Source: an uncultured Bacillota bacterium
Lineage (GTDB): Bacteria; Bacillota; Clostridia; Christensenellales; Pumilibacteraceae
Length of the DNA: 64,000 bases
Reading direction: 5' to 3'
NCBI GenBank assembly: GCA_949294845.1
Contig: CASFJH010000070.1
Span: 51,360-115,359, forward strand
Both the position numbers and the translations under genes were made by a program. This document shows positions 32,957 to 42,269 of this stretch, in pieces. Position 1 is the stretch's first letter. Every line of letters starts with the position of its first letter. The notes below the pieces were generated by a model. The model saw nothing but the letters and a program-made list of their open reading frames with translations. It was not told where the DNA came from and did no database searches.

Positions 32957-34813
32957 GTGGAAGCGGTATATCAGACCTGCGACGGAAGCATCTTGATGTC
33001 GGAGGACGGCAAGCACGGCAAGTGCGAGTTTTGCGGTAACGAATATTATTTCAGAGAGCCTAAAAGTTCTGCGGTAATAATGGCTCTCAACGAGGCCAAC
33101 GCATACAGACTCAGAAACGATTTCGACAGCGCGATAATAAAATACAGATCGGTGCTTACTCAGGTAAGCGACGACGCCGACGCGTACTGGGGATTGGCGC
33201 TGTCCGAATACGGAATTGAGTTTGTGGAGGACACCGACGGGCGCTTTGTGCCGACGTGCCGACGGACCGTTCAGGAAAGCATACTCGATAACGATGCGTA
33301 TCTTAAAGCCTTAAACTTTGCCGCGCCCGAACAGGCGCGCATATTCAGACGGACTGCCGAACAGATAGACGTATTGCAGCGCCGCATAAAGAAACAGCTC
33401 GAGCAAGAGGAAGATTACGACGTCTTTTTGTCGTTCAAGTCAACGGACGGCAACGGCAGACCGACTGCCGACAGATACATAGCGCGTAAAATATACGAAG
33501 AGCTTCAAAAATACGGGATACGCACTTTTTATTCGGAAGAAGCTTTGCGTAACCGCGTAGGCGAAGATTATGAGCCGATAATATACCGAGCGCTTTATTC
33601 GAGCAAGGTGTTCATCCTGATTGCGACCAAGCCCGAATATATAAATGCCGCATGGGCAAAAAACGAGTGGTCGCGTTACCGCGACCGTCTCAGGGAAACG
33701 TCGGGGTTACAGGCGTTTGCCGTTTTCAAAGATCTGAGACCGTCCGCGCTTCCGACTGCGTTCAGAGGACAGGGCGTTGATCTGTCGAAATATCCGGCCG
33801 GCGGGTATGAAGTGGAGATTGCGGACAATCTTGCGGTAAAGTTCGGCAAAAAGGAAAAATCGCTCGGCGTGGATGTAAACGAAATAAAAGACCAGCTGCG
33901 GCGCGAATTTAAGAATACGGCGCCCAATCGCGGCGCAAGCGCGCTGGACGGCCAGCTGTTTCAATCAAGCGTGGCGCTTAACGGCGGAAAGTTTGACGAC
34001 GCGGCGGCGATGTACAGCGCTGTTTTAGACCGCGAAGAGCAGTGCGCCGAGGCGTATTGGGGCAGAATGCTGGCATCTGCAGGATGTAAAAACGACGCGG
34101 CGCTCATTAATTCAGGTTTTGCGGTCTATAAGCGCGCTCTGAAAGGCGATGACTTCCGTACCGCGCTCAAATACGCCGGAGGAGACGAGGCTAACCGCAT
34201 CGCTAAGGTTATGAAAGAAATGCTCGGCCATTGCGAGAAAAAGGGCGACGCCCTGCGCGCCGAAATCGAGAGGCTTAAAAAACACATCGATGAACTGTCG
34301 AAGAAAAGCACTCGGTTAAAAACAGAGGCGCAAGAACAAGAACGCAAAAAATTGCCGTTGCCTCCCAAACCGGACTTTATGAACGGTGTTGTCCGGGCAA
34401 TACTCGCTCTGTTGTGTCTCGGTGCCGTGATCGGCATAGTGGCGCTTGTTTTTTATTTCGACAGAAGTTTATGGCAACGCTTACGGGATAACAAATATTT
34501 TATGTTTATTATTTGGGGAGCTATGGCAGCGGCGGCGATTCTCTTCGGCGTCATATTCTGGCTTATCGGAGTGGCGGACGATAGACGATGGAGTCGCAAA
34601 TACCATGTCTATTATGATGCCGAAAAGCATAACCAAGATATCGATAACACTATCGCTGAGCTGGATAAACAGAACGACGAGGCGCAAGCCGCCATAAAAG
34701 CCGACAAGGAAAAGGTGACCTCAGATAATGCCGAGCTTGCCGAATGGGATAAGTACAAAGAATATCTCGGCACGCTGATAGATTGGCAGAAACAAAACGT
34801 AAAAGCAAAATAG
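32957..34813 (+). CDS. Membrane-anchored TIR-domain protein
   Basis: 618 residues from a GTG preceded by GGGAG. In order: a partial zinc-ribbon-like start (Cys8, then Cys23-EF-Cys26), a helical TPR-like segment (about 40-145), a TIR domain (about 152-290), a second TPR-like segment (335-430), a coiled coil (435-465), two membrane helices (about 479-501 and 514-538) and a C-terminal coiled coil (555-605). The TIR domain has YDVFLSFKSTD, the BB-loop region RTFYSEEALRNRVGEDYEP and the acidic AWAKNEW, whose Glu237 aligns with the catalytic Glu of NAD-cleaving TIRs. It may be an NADase or a signalling scaffold, possibly for defence. It is a single-gene unit; no partner defence gene is adjacent. 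Confidence 0.88.
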   Translation: MEAVYQTCDGSILMSEDGKHGKCEFCGNEYYFREPKSSAVIMALNEANAYRLRNDFDSAIIKYRSVLTQVSDDADAYWGLALSEYGIEFVEDTDGRFVPTCRRTVQESILDNDAYLKALNFAAPEQARIFRRTAEQIDVLQRRIKKQLEQEEDYDVFLSFKSTDGNGRPTADRYIARKIYEELQKYGIRTFYSEEALRNRVGEDYEPIIYRALYSSKVFILIATKPEYINAAWAKNEWSRYRDRLRETSGLQAFAVFKDLRPSALPTAFRGQGVDLSKYPAGGYEVEIADNLAVKFGKKEKSLGVDVNEIKDQLRREFKNTAPNRGASALDGQLFQSSVALNGGKFDDAAAMYSAVLDREEQCAEAYWGRMLASAGCKNDAALINSGFAVYKRALKGDDFRTALKYAGGDEANRIAKVMKEMLGHCEKKGDALRAEIERLKKHIDELSKKSTRLKTEAQEQERKKLPLPPKPDFMNGVVRAILALLCLGAVIGIVALVFYFDRSLWQRLRDNKYFMFIIWGAMAAAAILFGVIFWLIGVADDRRWSRKYHVYYDAEKHNQDIDNTIAELDKQNDEAQAAIKADKEKVTSDNAELAEWDKYKEYLGTLIDWQKQNVKAK

Positions 34814-34836
34814 AACCGCAATATCGGGTAACCGCC

Positions 34837-34872
34837 GCCGGCGCTAAGAAAAGCGCCGGCGCTAAATTTTTC
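34837..34872 (+). terminator. Terminator-like hairpin after the TIR gene
   Basis: The perfect stem GCCGGCGCT/AGCGCCGGC with a short loop is followed by CTAAATTTTTC. Confidence 0.75.
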
Positions 34873-34891
34873 AATGCGTAAGCTGCATGGA

Positions 34892-35042
34892 GGTAAATCG
34901 GCAGCAAAATAACGGCATTACGGTCGAGACGGGTATGGTAAAGCAGCAAAATAACGGCGTTACGGTAAAACGGGAAGGGTAAATCGGCAGCAAAATAACG
35001 GCATTACGGTAAAACGTGAGTCCGATAACGGCATAACGGCGT
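34892..35042. repeat. Cluster of three to four imperfect 42-44 bp repeats
   Basis: The core GCAGCAAAATAACGGC begins at 34901, 34943 and 34987, each followed by a form of ATTACGGT. A degraded fourth copy (GATAACGGCATAACGGC) lies near 35023-35039. Spacing of 42 and 44 bases and lack of a constant repeat/unique spacer structure exclude CRISPR. No open frame on either strand has a ribosome-binding site. Confidence 0.8.
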
Positions 35043-35078
35043 AAAAAAAACGGCTCTCCGCGTGAGCGGAAAGCCGTT
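35043..35078 (-). terminator. Terminator of groES-groEL
   Basis: On the minus strand AACGGCTTTCCGC pairs with GCGGAGAGCCGTT, followed by eight T residues. Confidence 0.92.
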
Positions 35079-35122
35079 CTGATTCTGACAGGTTTACAGT
35101 CGGTTGCGCTTTACCTTTGGGC

Positions 35123-36769
<1,647 letters not shown>

Positions 36770-37054
36770 TTATTCGACAATAGCGAGCACGTCGCTTTGT
36801 CTCATGATAGTAACTTCTTTACCGTCGATCTTGAATTCGCTGCCGGCGTATTTCGAGCAGAGAACCATATCTCCGACTTTGACCTGCATAACGACGTCCT
36901 TACCGTCGACGTTTCCGCCGGGGCCGACCGCAATCACGCGGGCCATCTGCGGCTTTTCCTGGTCTTTGGACAACAGAACTATACCGCTTTTTGTTTTTTC
37001 TTCGGCATCCATCGTTTCGACAACGATTCTGTCGAACAAAGGTTTAATTTGCAT
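36770..37054 (-). CDS. groS: Co-chaperonin GroES
   Basis: 94 residues, normal for GroES. It caps the GroEL ring. Family features are seen at [10 protein letters not shown], the mobile loop [26 protein letters not shown] and the ending [17 protein letters not shown]. The start at 37054 follows AAGGAGG; the reading frame is open far upstream but those codons lie in the promoter region and are not translated. A sigma-A promoter stands about 45 bases upstream. I see no CIRCE inverted repeat, the HrcA site commonly found before groESL in Bacillota. Confidence 0.98.
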   Translation of the reverse strand: MQIKPLFDRIVVETMDAEEKTKSGIVLLSKDQEKPQMARVIAVGPGGNVDGKDVVMQVKVGDMVLCSKYAGSEFKIDGKEVTIMRQSDVLAIVE

Positions 37055-37097
37055 AGTGGTTTGCCTCCTTACCTTTAAAATTTGGTTATCGACAAAT

Positions 37098-37126
37098 ATA
37101 ATAGCGCAATTTACGGAAAAAGGCAA
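37098..37126 (-). promoter_or_regulatory. Promoter of groES-groEL
   Basis: On the minus strand TTGCCT (37121-37126), a 17-base spacer and TATTAT (37098-37103) are seen. Confidence 0.7.
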
Positions 37127-37273
37127 GCGAAATACGCGTCGCTTTGAAAAAATAATCATGTCAGAGCGGACATTTCGGCCGATTATGCGGCTCAAAAAGT
37201 TAAACTCGGACAATAGTGCCGCAAAGGAGAGAGGTAAGCGTTTTATATTTTTGATAAAAAAACCGCAATTGAC

Positions 37274-37302
37274 TTGCAAAAATCCGATAATGCTGTTAAA
37301 AT
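37274..37302 (+). promoter_or_regulatory. Promoter of the dCMP deaminase gene
   Basis: TTGCAA, a 17-base spacer and TAAAAT are seen. Confidence 0.65.
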
Positions 37303-37369
37303 AAATATAAACGGGTTTGACCGGTTGCGGCCGACCGGACAAATCAGATAAACGCCGGAGAATATTGGT

Positions 37370-37837
37370 ATGGAAGAGCAGATAAATAACGAGAAATGGG
37401 ACAAGAGATTCATGGACGTGGCGGAGCTTGTCGCCACATGGTCCAGCTGTTATCAGGAGAACAGACAGATAGGCGCGGTTATCGCAAAAAACAAGCGGAT
37501 TCTTACAACCGGATATAACGGCGCGAGTTCCGGCATAGAGAGCTGTAAGGACCGCGGCAACTGTATGCGCCGCGATCTGGGCATACCGTCCGGCACACGT
37601 CACGAAATGTGCTACGCCACCCATGCCGAGCAGAACGCCATCATACAGGCGGCCAGACTGGGTATAAGCATCGAAGGCGCGACGCTTTACTGCACTCATC
37701 AGCCGTGCATCATATGCGCGAAGATGATAATAAACAGCGGTATACGCCGCATAGTGTATAAAAACGGGTATCCCGACGAGTTCGCCCTTAAGCTGCTGGG
37801 CGAAGCCGGCGTGGAAGTGGTCGTATTCCGCGGCTGA
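37370..37837 (+). CDS. Deoxycytidylate (dCMP) deaminase, ComEB-like
   Basis: 155 residues, zinc-dependent cytidine deaminase fold. It converts dCMP to dUMP for thymidylate synthesis. The catalytic motif THAEQNAI gives His85 and Glu87, and QPCIICAK gives Cys113 and Cys116. An extra Cys/His segment (ESCKDRGNCMRRDLG to RHEMC) is typical of dCMP deaminases and ComEB. It has its own promoter, divergent from groES. The start is ATG at 37370, preceded by CCGGAG. Confidence 0.94.
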   Translation: MEEQINNEKWDKRFMDVAELVATWSSCYQENRQIGAVIAKNKRILTTGYNGASSGIESCKDRGNCMRRDLGIPSGTRHEMCYATHAEQNAIIQAARLGISIEGATLYCTHQPCIICAKMIINSGIRRIVYKNGYPDEFALKLLGEAGVEVVVFRG

Positions 37838-37852
37838 CGGCGGACTTTAAAA

Positions 37853-37898
37853 AGTTAATACGCCGCGCTAAAAATTAATGCGCCGCGCTTTAATTGTT
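37853..37898. repeat. Short direct repeat TTAATxCGCCGCGCT
   Basis: TTAATACGCCGCGCTAAAAA is followed immediately by TTAATGCGCCGCGCTTTAA. The role is unknown; it lies between the deaminase and SGNH genes. Confidence 0.6.
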
Positions 37899-37941
37899 AA
37901 AAAGCTTAATCAGCCGGAAAATATTTTAAGAGGTAATTAAC

Positions 37942-38547
37942 ATGAAAATCGAAAAGGGCGCAAGAGTGCTGTTCGACGGCGACTCTATTACCGACACCAA
38001 CCGTGACCGTAGCGACGTACATTCGCTTAGCGGCTACAACAAGATCATAGCGGCGACGCTCGGCGAGGAAAACTGCTTCAATCGCGGCGTTTCGGGCGAG
38101 CGCACAACCGAGCTTCTGCAGCGTCTGGATTTCACGCTCGACTCTACGCGCCCCGATTATTACAGCATACTTATAGGCATAAACGACGTATGGCGCAAAT
38201 ACGACAGCAACAATCCCACTTCGCACGAGAAGTTCGAGGAAAACTACGAGCGTATTCTGGAGACGGTGAGCAAGCGCGTCAAGGGTATAATAATCCTCGA
38301 GCCGTACATTATACCGAGTACGGAGGAAAAGGAAATAATGCGCGAGGATCTCAATCCGAAAATCGATATTGTCCGCAAGCTTGCCCGCAAATATCGTACT
38401 GCGTATGTTCCGCTTAACGGACTCTTTGCCGAAGCGTCCATACTTAACGATCCGCGCGACTATTCCTACGACAGTATCCATCCTAACAACGGCGGGCACG
38501 CATTTATAGCCGCCGAATGGCTCAAGCGCGTTGAAGTTGCGCAGTGA
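37942..38547 (+). CDS. SGNH/GDSL hydrolase
   Basis: 201 residues, no signal peptide. The block I nucleophile is in VLFDGDSITD, the oxyanion Gly in RGVSGERT, the Asn in LIGINDVW, and the Asp-x-x-His dyad in YDSIHPNNGGH. These four blocks define SGNH esterases, which cleave acetyl or acyl esters from sugars, lipids or cell-wall polymers. An AAGAGG precedes the start. Its end overlaps the presumed TTG start of the DUF3810 gene. A carbohydrate esterase role is plausible; the substrate is unknown. Confidence 0.93.
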   Translation: MKIEKGARVLFDGDSITDTNRDRSDVHSLSGYNKIIAATLGEENCFNRGVSGERTTELLQRLDFTLDSTRPDYYSILIGINDVWRKYDSNNPTSHEKFEENYERILETVSKRVKGIIILEPYIIPSTEEKEIMREDLNPKIDIVRKLARKYRTAYVPLNGLFAEASILNDPRDYSYDSIHPNNGGHAFIAAEWLKRVEVAQ

Positions 38548-39694
38548 GACAAAAGCTCTAATTATAAATTCCGCGGTGACGGCAGGAGTTGCGGCGCTTT
38601 TTTTCACGCTCAACGCCGTCCGTAAAACTCCTGAAGTAGCCGAATGGGTTTCGACACACGTCTCGGCGGCATATATTGCGGTCGTCGGCCGTATAGTTTC
38701 GGTAATTCCGTTTTCCGTTTTCGAGCTGGCGGTTATCATCGCCGTAGCCGGCGGAATATCGCTTGCCGTCGCCGGTATTATCGGGCTTTTCAAAAAAAGG
38801 CGGTTTGACGTGCTTTGCGGCGCGGTTGCGGTTGTATTCACCGTTTTCTGCACGCTAAATATTTATACCTTGACCGCAGGCTTCGCTTATTACAGAGACG
38901 ATCCGCCGGTTCCCGTGAGCGAAAGAGAATATTCCGCGGAGGAAGTCGTTGCCGCAGCCGATTACTTTTTGGCCGATTATACGGCACTCGCGGAAAAAAT
39001 GGAGCGCGACTCTGACGGCTGCGTCGTTTCGCCTTATACGCTCGGCAAGCTGTCCGGCAGAATTAAAGCCGAGTATGAAAGGTTAGGCGATTATTACTAT
39101 TCGTATACTCCGCGCGGCAAAGGAATATTAAACAGCTGGCTGATGTCCTGTCTCAGTCTTACGGGCGTTACTTTTATGCCTTTGGCGGAGCCGGACATAA
39201 ACCGCAGCATTCCGCCCAGCGAGATACCTCACACAATGGCGCACGAGATGGCTCATGCGAAAGGCGTGGCGAGGGAAGGTGACGCCAACTTCGTCGCGTA
39301 CTACCTTCTGCTGTCTTCGGACGACGAGTATCTGAGATATTGCGGATATTACGCCTGCTTTTCCGAGATTATCAACGCCGTTTATATAAGCGGCGCCGAC
39401 GAAGAGACCTTATCGCGGTTTTCTTATCCTCAGGCAACGGCGGACGAGTATAATTATTCGGTTGAGTACTGGCGTTCTCAGCCCGACTGGATAGGCGCGG
39501 TTTCCGAATTCTTCAACGATCTCTACCTCCGTTTGAACGGCGCAGATAACGGAACGGGCAGCTATAACGACTCGGGCAACTGGGATATAATCGACACCGG
39601 CGACAAAGACGACGAGGGACAGCCGATATATAAGCCCGTATATTCCGATCTGATGAAAATGTATTTCGCGCTTTACGAAAGCGCCGACGCATAA
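38531..39694 (+). CDS. DUF3810 membrane-associated putative metalloprotease
   Basis: About 387 residues. Three membrane helices lie in the first 120 residues (near 8-28, 58-86 and 95-118). A large outside or cytoplasmic domain follows with HEMAH (His238, Glu239, His242), the zinc-peptidase signature, and REGDANFVAYYL just after, as in DUF3810 proteins. No ATG is available near the start; TTG at 38531, inside the previous gene, is the likely initiator and has no strong ribosome-binding site, so the exact start is uncertain. The family is unstudied; a peptidase acting at the membrane is the obvious inference. Confidence 0.85.
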   Translation: MKLRSETKALIINSAVTAGVAALFFTLNAVRKTPEVAEWVSTHVSAAYIAVVGRIVSVIPFSVFELAVIIAVAGGISLAVAGIIGLFKKRRFDVLCGAVAVVFTVFCTLNIYTLTAGFAYYRDDPPVPVSEREYSAEEVVAAADYFLADYTALAEKMERDSDGCVVSPYTLGKLSGRIKAEYERLGDYYYSYTPRGKGILNSWLMSCLSLTGVTFMPLAEPDINRSIPPSEIPHTMAHEMAHAKGVAREGDANFVAYYLLLSSDDEYLRYCGYYACFSEIINAVYISGADEETLSRFSYPQATADEYNYSVEYWRSQPDWIGAVSEFFNDLYLRLNGADNGTGSYNDSGNWDIIDTGDKDDEGQPIYKPVYSDLMKMYFALYESADA

Positions 39695-39713
39695 CCGTAA
39701 ATTTATCTGTTAT

Positions 39714-39760
39714 AACCGTAAAGTCAAGTTATTTTGCTTGACAGCGCGGTTATTTTTATT
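39714..39760 (+). terminator. Intrinsic terminator, overlapping the rplU promoter
   Basis: AACCG/CGGTT and GTCAAG/CTTGAC form a two-part stem followed by TATTTTTATT. Confidence 0.7.
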
Positions 39761-39767
39761 ATATAAT
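39738..39767 (+). promoter_or_regulatory. Promoter of rplU-prp-rpmA
   Basis: TTGACA (39738-39743), an 18-base spacer and TATAAT (39762-39767) are seen. The -35 box is part of the 3' arm of the preceding terminator. Confidence 0.75.
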
Positions 39768-39774
39768 AATAATT

Positions 39775-39852
39775 GAGCCGTATCGGGCGGGTATGTCAAG
39801 ACGGATAGCCGCACCCTGACCGAACGGAGACATCTTAAGGAGGTATCTGAGT
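39775..39852 (+). promoter_or_regulatory. Candidate L21 ribosomal-protein leader
   Basis: The ~80-base leader between promoter and rplU ends with CTTAAGGAGGTATCTGAGT. Bacillota rplU mRNAs often carry an autoregulatory L21 leader here. I recognise the position but could not confirm the fold. Confidence 0.4.
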
Positions 39853-40152
39853 ATGTATGCAGTAATCGAGACGGGCGGCAAACAGTACCGCGTCAGCGAG
39901 GGCGACGACATCGAAGTGGAAAAGCTTCAGGCTTCGGTCGGTGATAAGCTCGCGTTACCCGTTATCATGGTAGCGGACGGCGACAGCGTAAAGACCGGAG
40001 CGGATGTAACCGTCAAGGCCGATGTCGAAGTGATTGCGCACGGCAAAAGCCGCAAGGTCGTAGTATTCAAGTACAAGGCCAAGAAGAACGAGCGCAAAAA
40101 GCAGGGTCATCGTCAGCAGTTTTCGCGCATCAGGATAGTTAAGCTGGCGTAA
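39853..40152 (+). CDS. rplU: 50S ribosomal protein L21
   Basis: 99 residues. It binds 23S rRNA in the large subunit. The start MYAVIETGGKQYRVSEGD and the basic ending FKYKAKKNERKKQGHRQQF are diagnostic of L21. The order rplU-prp-rpmA is the conserved Bacillota arrangement. The start follows AAGGAGG. The three genes are separated by only a few bases and should form one transcript. Confidence 0.99.
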   Translation: MYAVIETGGKQYRVSEGDDIEVEKLQASVGDKLALPVIMVADGDSVKTGADVTVKADVEVIAHGKSRKVVVFKYKAKKNERKKQGHRQQFSRIRIVKLA

Positions 40153-40157
40153 ATCGA

Positions 40158-40487
40158 ATGACTTCGGTTAAAGTCAAGCGTGAAAACGGACATATAGTTT
40201 CGGTCGAGTCGGACGGACACACCGATTACGGCGAGGAAGGCGAGGATATAGTCTGCGCGGCGCTGTCAAGCGTTATACAGACAGCCGCGCTGGGACTGTT
40301 CCGCGTCGCCGGAATTAAGGAAGTGCGTATCGAACGCAACGACGCCGAGTCGCGGTTTGCGATTCGCGTAGGCTCGCTCGGCAAGACGGACAGACAGAAT
40401 GCCGACATGATTCTCGAAACTATGCTGGCTGGAGTGGCAGACCTGCACGAAGGTTTTTCTAAATTCATTAAATTGGAGGTTATCTGA
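40158..40487 (+). CDS. prp: Ribosomal processing cysteine protease Prp
   Basis: 109 residues. Prp removes the N-terminal extension of ribosomal protein L27 in Bacillota. The catalytic His21 lies in [11 protein letters not shown] and Cys33 in [10 protein letters not shown], matching the His/Cys dyad of Staphylococcus aureus Prp. The gene sits between rplU and rpmA, its usual place, with six bases before it and one after. The substrate encoded next door has an altered cleavage motif (see rpmA). Confidence 0.96.
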   Translation: MTSVKVKRENGHIVSVESDGHTDYGEEGEDIVCAALSSVIQTAALGLFRVAGIKEVRIERNDAESRFAIRVGSLGKTDRQNADMILETMLAGVADLHEGFSKFIKLEVI

Positions 40488-40488
40488 A

Positions 40489-40761
40489 ATGTTTATCAAT
40501 ATTCAGTTGCACGCGCATAAAAAAGGAATGGGCTCGTCCAAAAACGGCCGCGACTCGGCCGCTCAGCGTCTCGGCGTTAAACGCGCCGACGGGCAGGAGG
40601 TGCTTGCCGGCAACATACTGGTAAGACAGCGCGGCACGGCTTTCCATCCCGGAGTAAACGTAGGGATCGGCAGCGACGACACTCTGTTCGCTCTGGTGGA
40701 CGGCAAAGTCAAGTTCGAAACGAAGAATAACAGAAAGCAAGTCAGCGTCTATCCCGCGTAA
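40489..40761 (+). CDS. rpmA: 50S ribosomal protein L27, with N-terminal extension
   Basis: 90 residues. The mature part starts [21 protein letters not shown] and is typical L27, which reaches the peptidyl-transferase centre. It is preceded by the short extension MFINIQLH that Prp should remove. In well-studied Bacillota the residues before the cut are LQFF; here they are IQLH, so the two Phe are missing. The ATG is preceded by GGAGGTT at the end of prp. A terminator follows. Confidence 0.98.
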   Translation: MFINIQLHAHKKGMGSSKNGRDSAAQRLGVKRADGQEVLAGNILVRQRGTAFHPGVNVGIGSDDTLFALVDGKVKFETKNNRKQVSVYPA

Positions 40762-40782
40762 GGAGAGCGACGGACTGGGATC

Positions 40783-40808
40783 GGGTGCGTTTTCGGGCGC
40801 ACCCTTTT
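40783..40808 (+). terminator. Intrinsic terminator after rpmA
   Basis: GGGTGCG pairs with CGCACCC, followed by TTTT. Confidence 0.75.
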
Positions 40809-40827
40809 ACATAAGAGGGTTTTTCGC

Positions 40828-41619
40828 ATGATAGAGTATGACGGCGGATACTTCGACGCAGGCTCGACGCTCGGTTGCGGACAGCTTTTCAGATACGACG
40901 TGTCCGGCGACGGTTACGTCCTGTACGCAGGGTCGCACAGGGCCGAGCTTCGTACCGAAAACGGAAAGACGTATATCGCTGCCGACGACGAGGAATACTT
41001 TAAAAAATACTTCGATCTCTCAGCTGACTACGCAGACGTAGTACGTTTCTGTTCGGGGTTTCCCGAGCTGACTGCGGCTGTCAACGCAAGCTGCGGAATA
41101 CGCATTGTAAAGCAGGAGTTTTTTGAAACTCTCATAAGCTTCATTATAAGCGCAAACAACAATATCCCCCGTATTAAGGGGATCATCGACCGCCTTTGCG
41201 AAGCATACGGCGAACAAATGGACGGCTATCATGCGTTTCCCACTCCAGAGCGGCTCAAGGACGTGAGCGAGGACGATTACCGCGCTTTAGGGACGGGCTA
41301 CCGCTGTTCGTATCTTGCCGCAACGGTGAAAAAGACTCTGGAAACGGATATATGCAGTCTCATTTCGAAAGCGGATACTTCGGAAGCCGGAAAACTGCTG
41401 TGCGGCTTTAAAGGCGTCGGTCGCAAGGTGGCAGACTGCGTTCTGCTGTTCGGATTGGGCAGAACGGACGTTTTTCCCGTCGATACATGGATCTTCAAAA
41501 TTTTCGGCAACGAACAGCTCAACACGCCCGACAAAGTACGCGAATACTGCCTGTCGCGTTACGGCAGATATGCCGGCTATGCGCAGCAGTACGCGTATCA
41601 TTTCGGCAGAAATTTTTAA
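40828..41619 (+). CDS. ogg: 8-oxoguanine DNA glycosylase, OGG1-type (HhH-GPD)
   Basis: 263 residues. A bifunctional DNA glycosylase/lyase that removes 8-oxoguanine and related damage. The N-terminal domain (about 1-85) is the OGG1/AlkA-type beta domain. The helix-hairpin-helix plus Gly-Pro-Asp region is GFKGVGRKVADCVLLFGLGR, then VFPVDTW: Lys200 matches the Schiff-base lysine of OGG1 and Asp219 the catalytic Asp. TLISFIISANNNIPRI is also typical. The 3-methyladenine glycosylase AlkA is an alternative, but the VGRKVADC lysine favours OGG. It stands between a terminator and an NfeD-like gene. Confidence 0.9.
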   Translation: MIEYDGGYFDAGSTLGCGQLFRYDVSGDGYVLYAGSHRAELRTENGKTYIAADDEEYFKKYFDLSADYADVVRFCSGFPELTAAVNASCGIRIVKQEFFETLISFIISANNNIPRIKGIIDRLCEAYGEQMDGYHAFPTPERLKDVSEDDYRALGTGYRCSYLAATVKKTLETDICSLISKADTSEAGKLLCGFKGVGRKVADCVLLFGLGRTDVFPVDTWIFKIFGNEQLNTPDKVREYCLSRYGRYAGYAQQYAYHFGRNF

Positions 41620-41632
41620 GGAGAGATAACGG

Positions 41633-42145
41633 TTGATTTCGGCATTGCACAACGAAATAAGCAGGCTTTTTTCCGACCTCAGCCTTGTCGCCGCGCTTAT
41701 GGCGGCGGCCGGATTCTGCCTTATCGCGGTCGAGCTTTTTCAGTCGACGCGTTCCGTGGCGTCCTTTTGCGGCGCGCTTCTTTCGGTTGCAGGCATCACT
41801 CTGGAGATAATCTGCGACGGCACGGAGGGAACCTTTTTCCTCGCCGTCGAGCTGTATTCGCTGGCATTGTACGTCGTACACATAATCATGCTGCGCTTTT
41901 GTAAGCGCGACTGGCTTATGCAGTCGGCTTATCTTAACGTGAGCCACGTCGAAGTGGACAGGCCGCTGGTTGGTCTTACCGGAGTGGCGGAGACGGACTT
42001 TGACGGCTTCGGCCGAATAATGGCCGACGGGCTGCATCTTTTTGCCGCGTCGGATGAGGACATAAAAGCCGGCGACGGGATCCGCATTACCAAGGTTGTC
42101 GGAGACAAGGTATTCGTTGCAGGGGAATCATTGAAAAAAGATTAA
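41633..42145 (+). CDS. NfeD-like membrane protein (short form)
   Basis: 170 residues. TTG start preceded by AAGGAGA. Three membrane helices lie in the first ~95 residues (near 16-34, 42-58 and 67-88). The C-terminal ~65 residues (GLTGVAETDFDGFGRIMADG to ITKVVGDKVFVAG) look like the OB-fold of NfeD proteins, with the typical short strands and conserved Gly. Short NfeD proteins work with the flotillin-like FloA at membrane microdomains. No floA follows here; yqfC does. In Bacillus, floA and yqeZ (nfeD) are also found just upstream of yqfA/yqfC, so the position fits. Confidence 0.78.
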   Translation: MISALHNEISRLFSDLSLVAALMAAAGFCLIAVELFQSTRSVASFCGALLSVAGITLEIICDGTEGTFFLAVELYSLALYVVHIIMLRFCKRDWLMQSAYLNVSHVEVDRPLVGLTGVAETDFDGFGRIMADGLHLFAASDEDIKAGDGIRITKVVGDKVFVAGESLKKD

Positions 42146-42150
42146 ACGGG

Positions 42151-42170
42151 AAAGGCGCTTCGGCGCCTTT
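42151..42170 (+). terminator. Weak terminator-like hairpin
   Basis: AAAGGCGC/GCGCCTTT with a four-base loop is seen, but the T run is only three bases. Confidence 0.4.
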
Positions 42171-42269
42171 CATCAACATCTGCGCGTTTGCAGCGTTTAT
42201 GCTTACGGCGTGATTATCGCAGCTTTTGCCGCATAAATATTAATATTCAGTTTATCAGAGGTGCGGCAA

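Larger units (their letters stand above)
34814..35122. other. Intergenic region between convergent TIR and groEL genes
   Basis: No gene is seen. It holds the TIR-gene terminator, a cluster of 42-44 bp direct repeats and the groEL terminator. Confidence 0.7.
37055..37369. other. Divergent promoter region, groES and dCMP deaminase
   Basis: Apart from the two promoters (37098-37126 minus, 37274-37302 plus) this ~315-base stretch shows nothing recognisable; no CIRCE or other operator was found. Confidence 0.6.

Noticed and set aside
34892..35042. A possible CRISPR array
   Set aside because: Periods of 42 and 44 bases, diverged copies, no unique spacers of constant length and no cas genes.
37055..37699. 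A long N-terminal extension of GroES
   Set aside because: The frame stays open upstream, but GroES starts at [13 protein letters not shown] behind AAGGAGG, and the extension crosses its promoter and the deaminase gene on the other strand.
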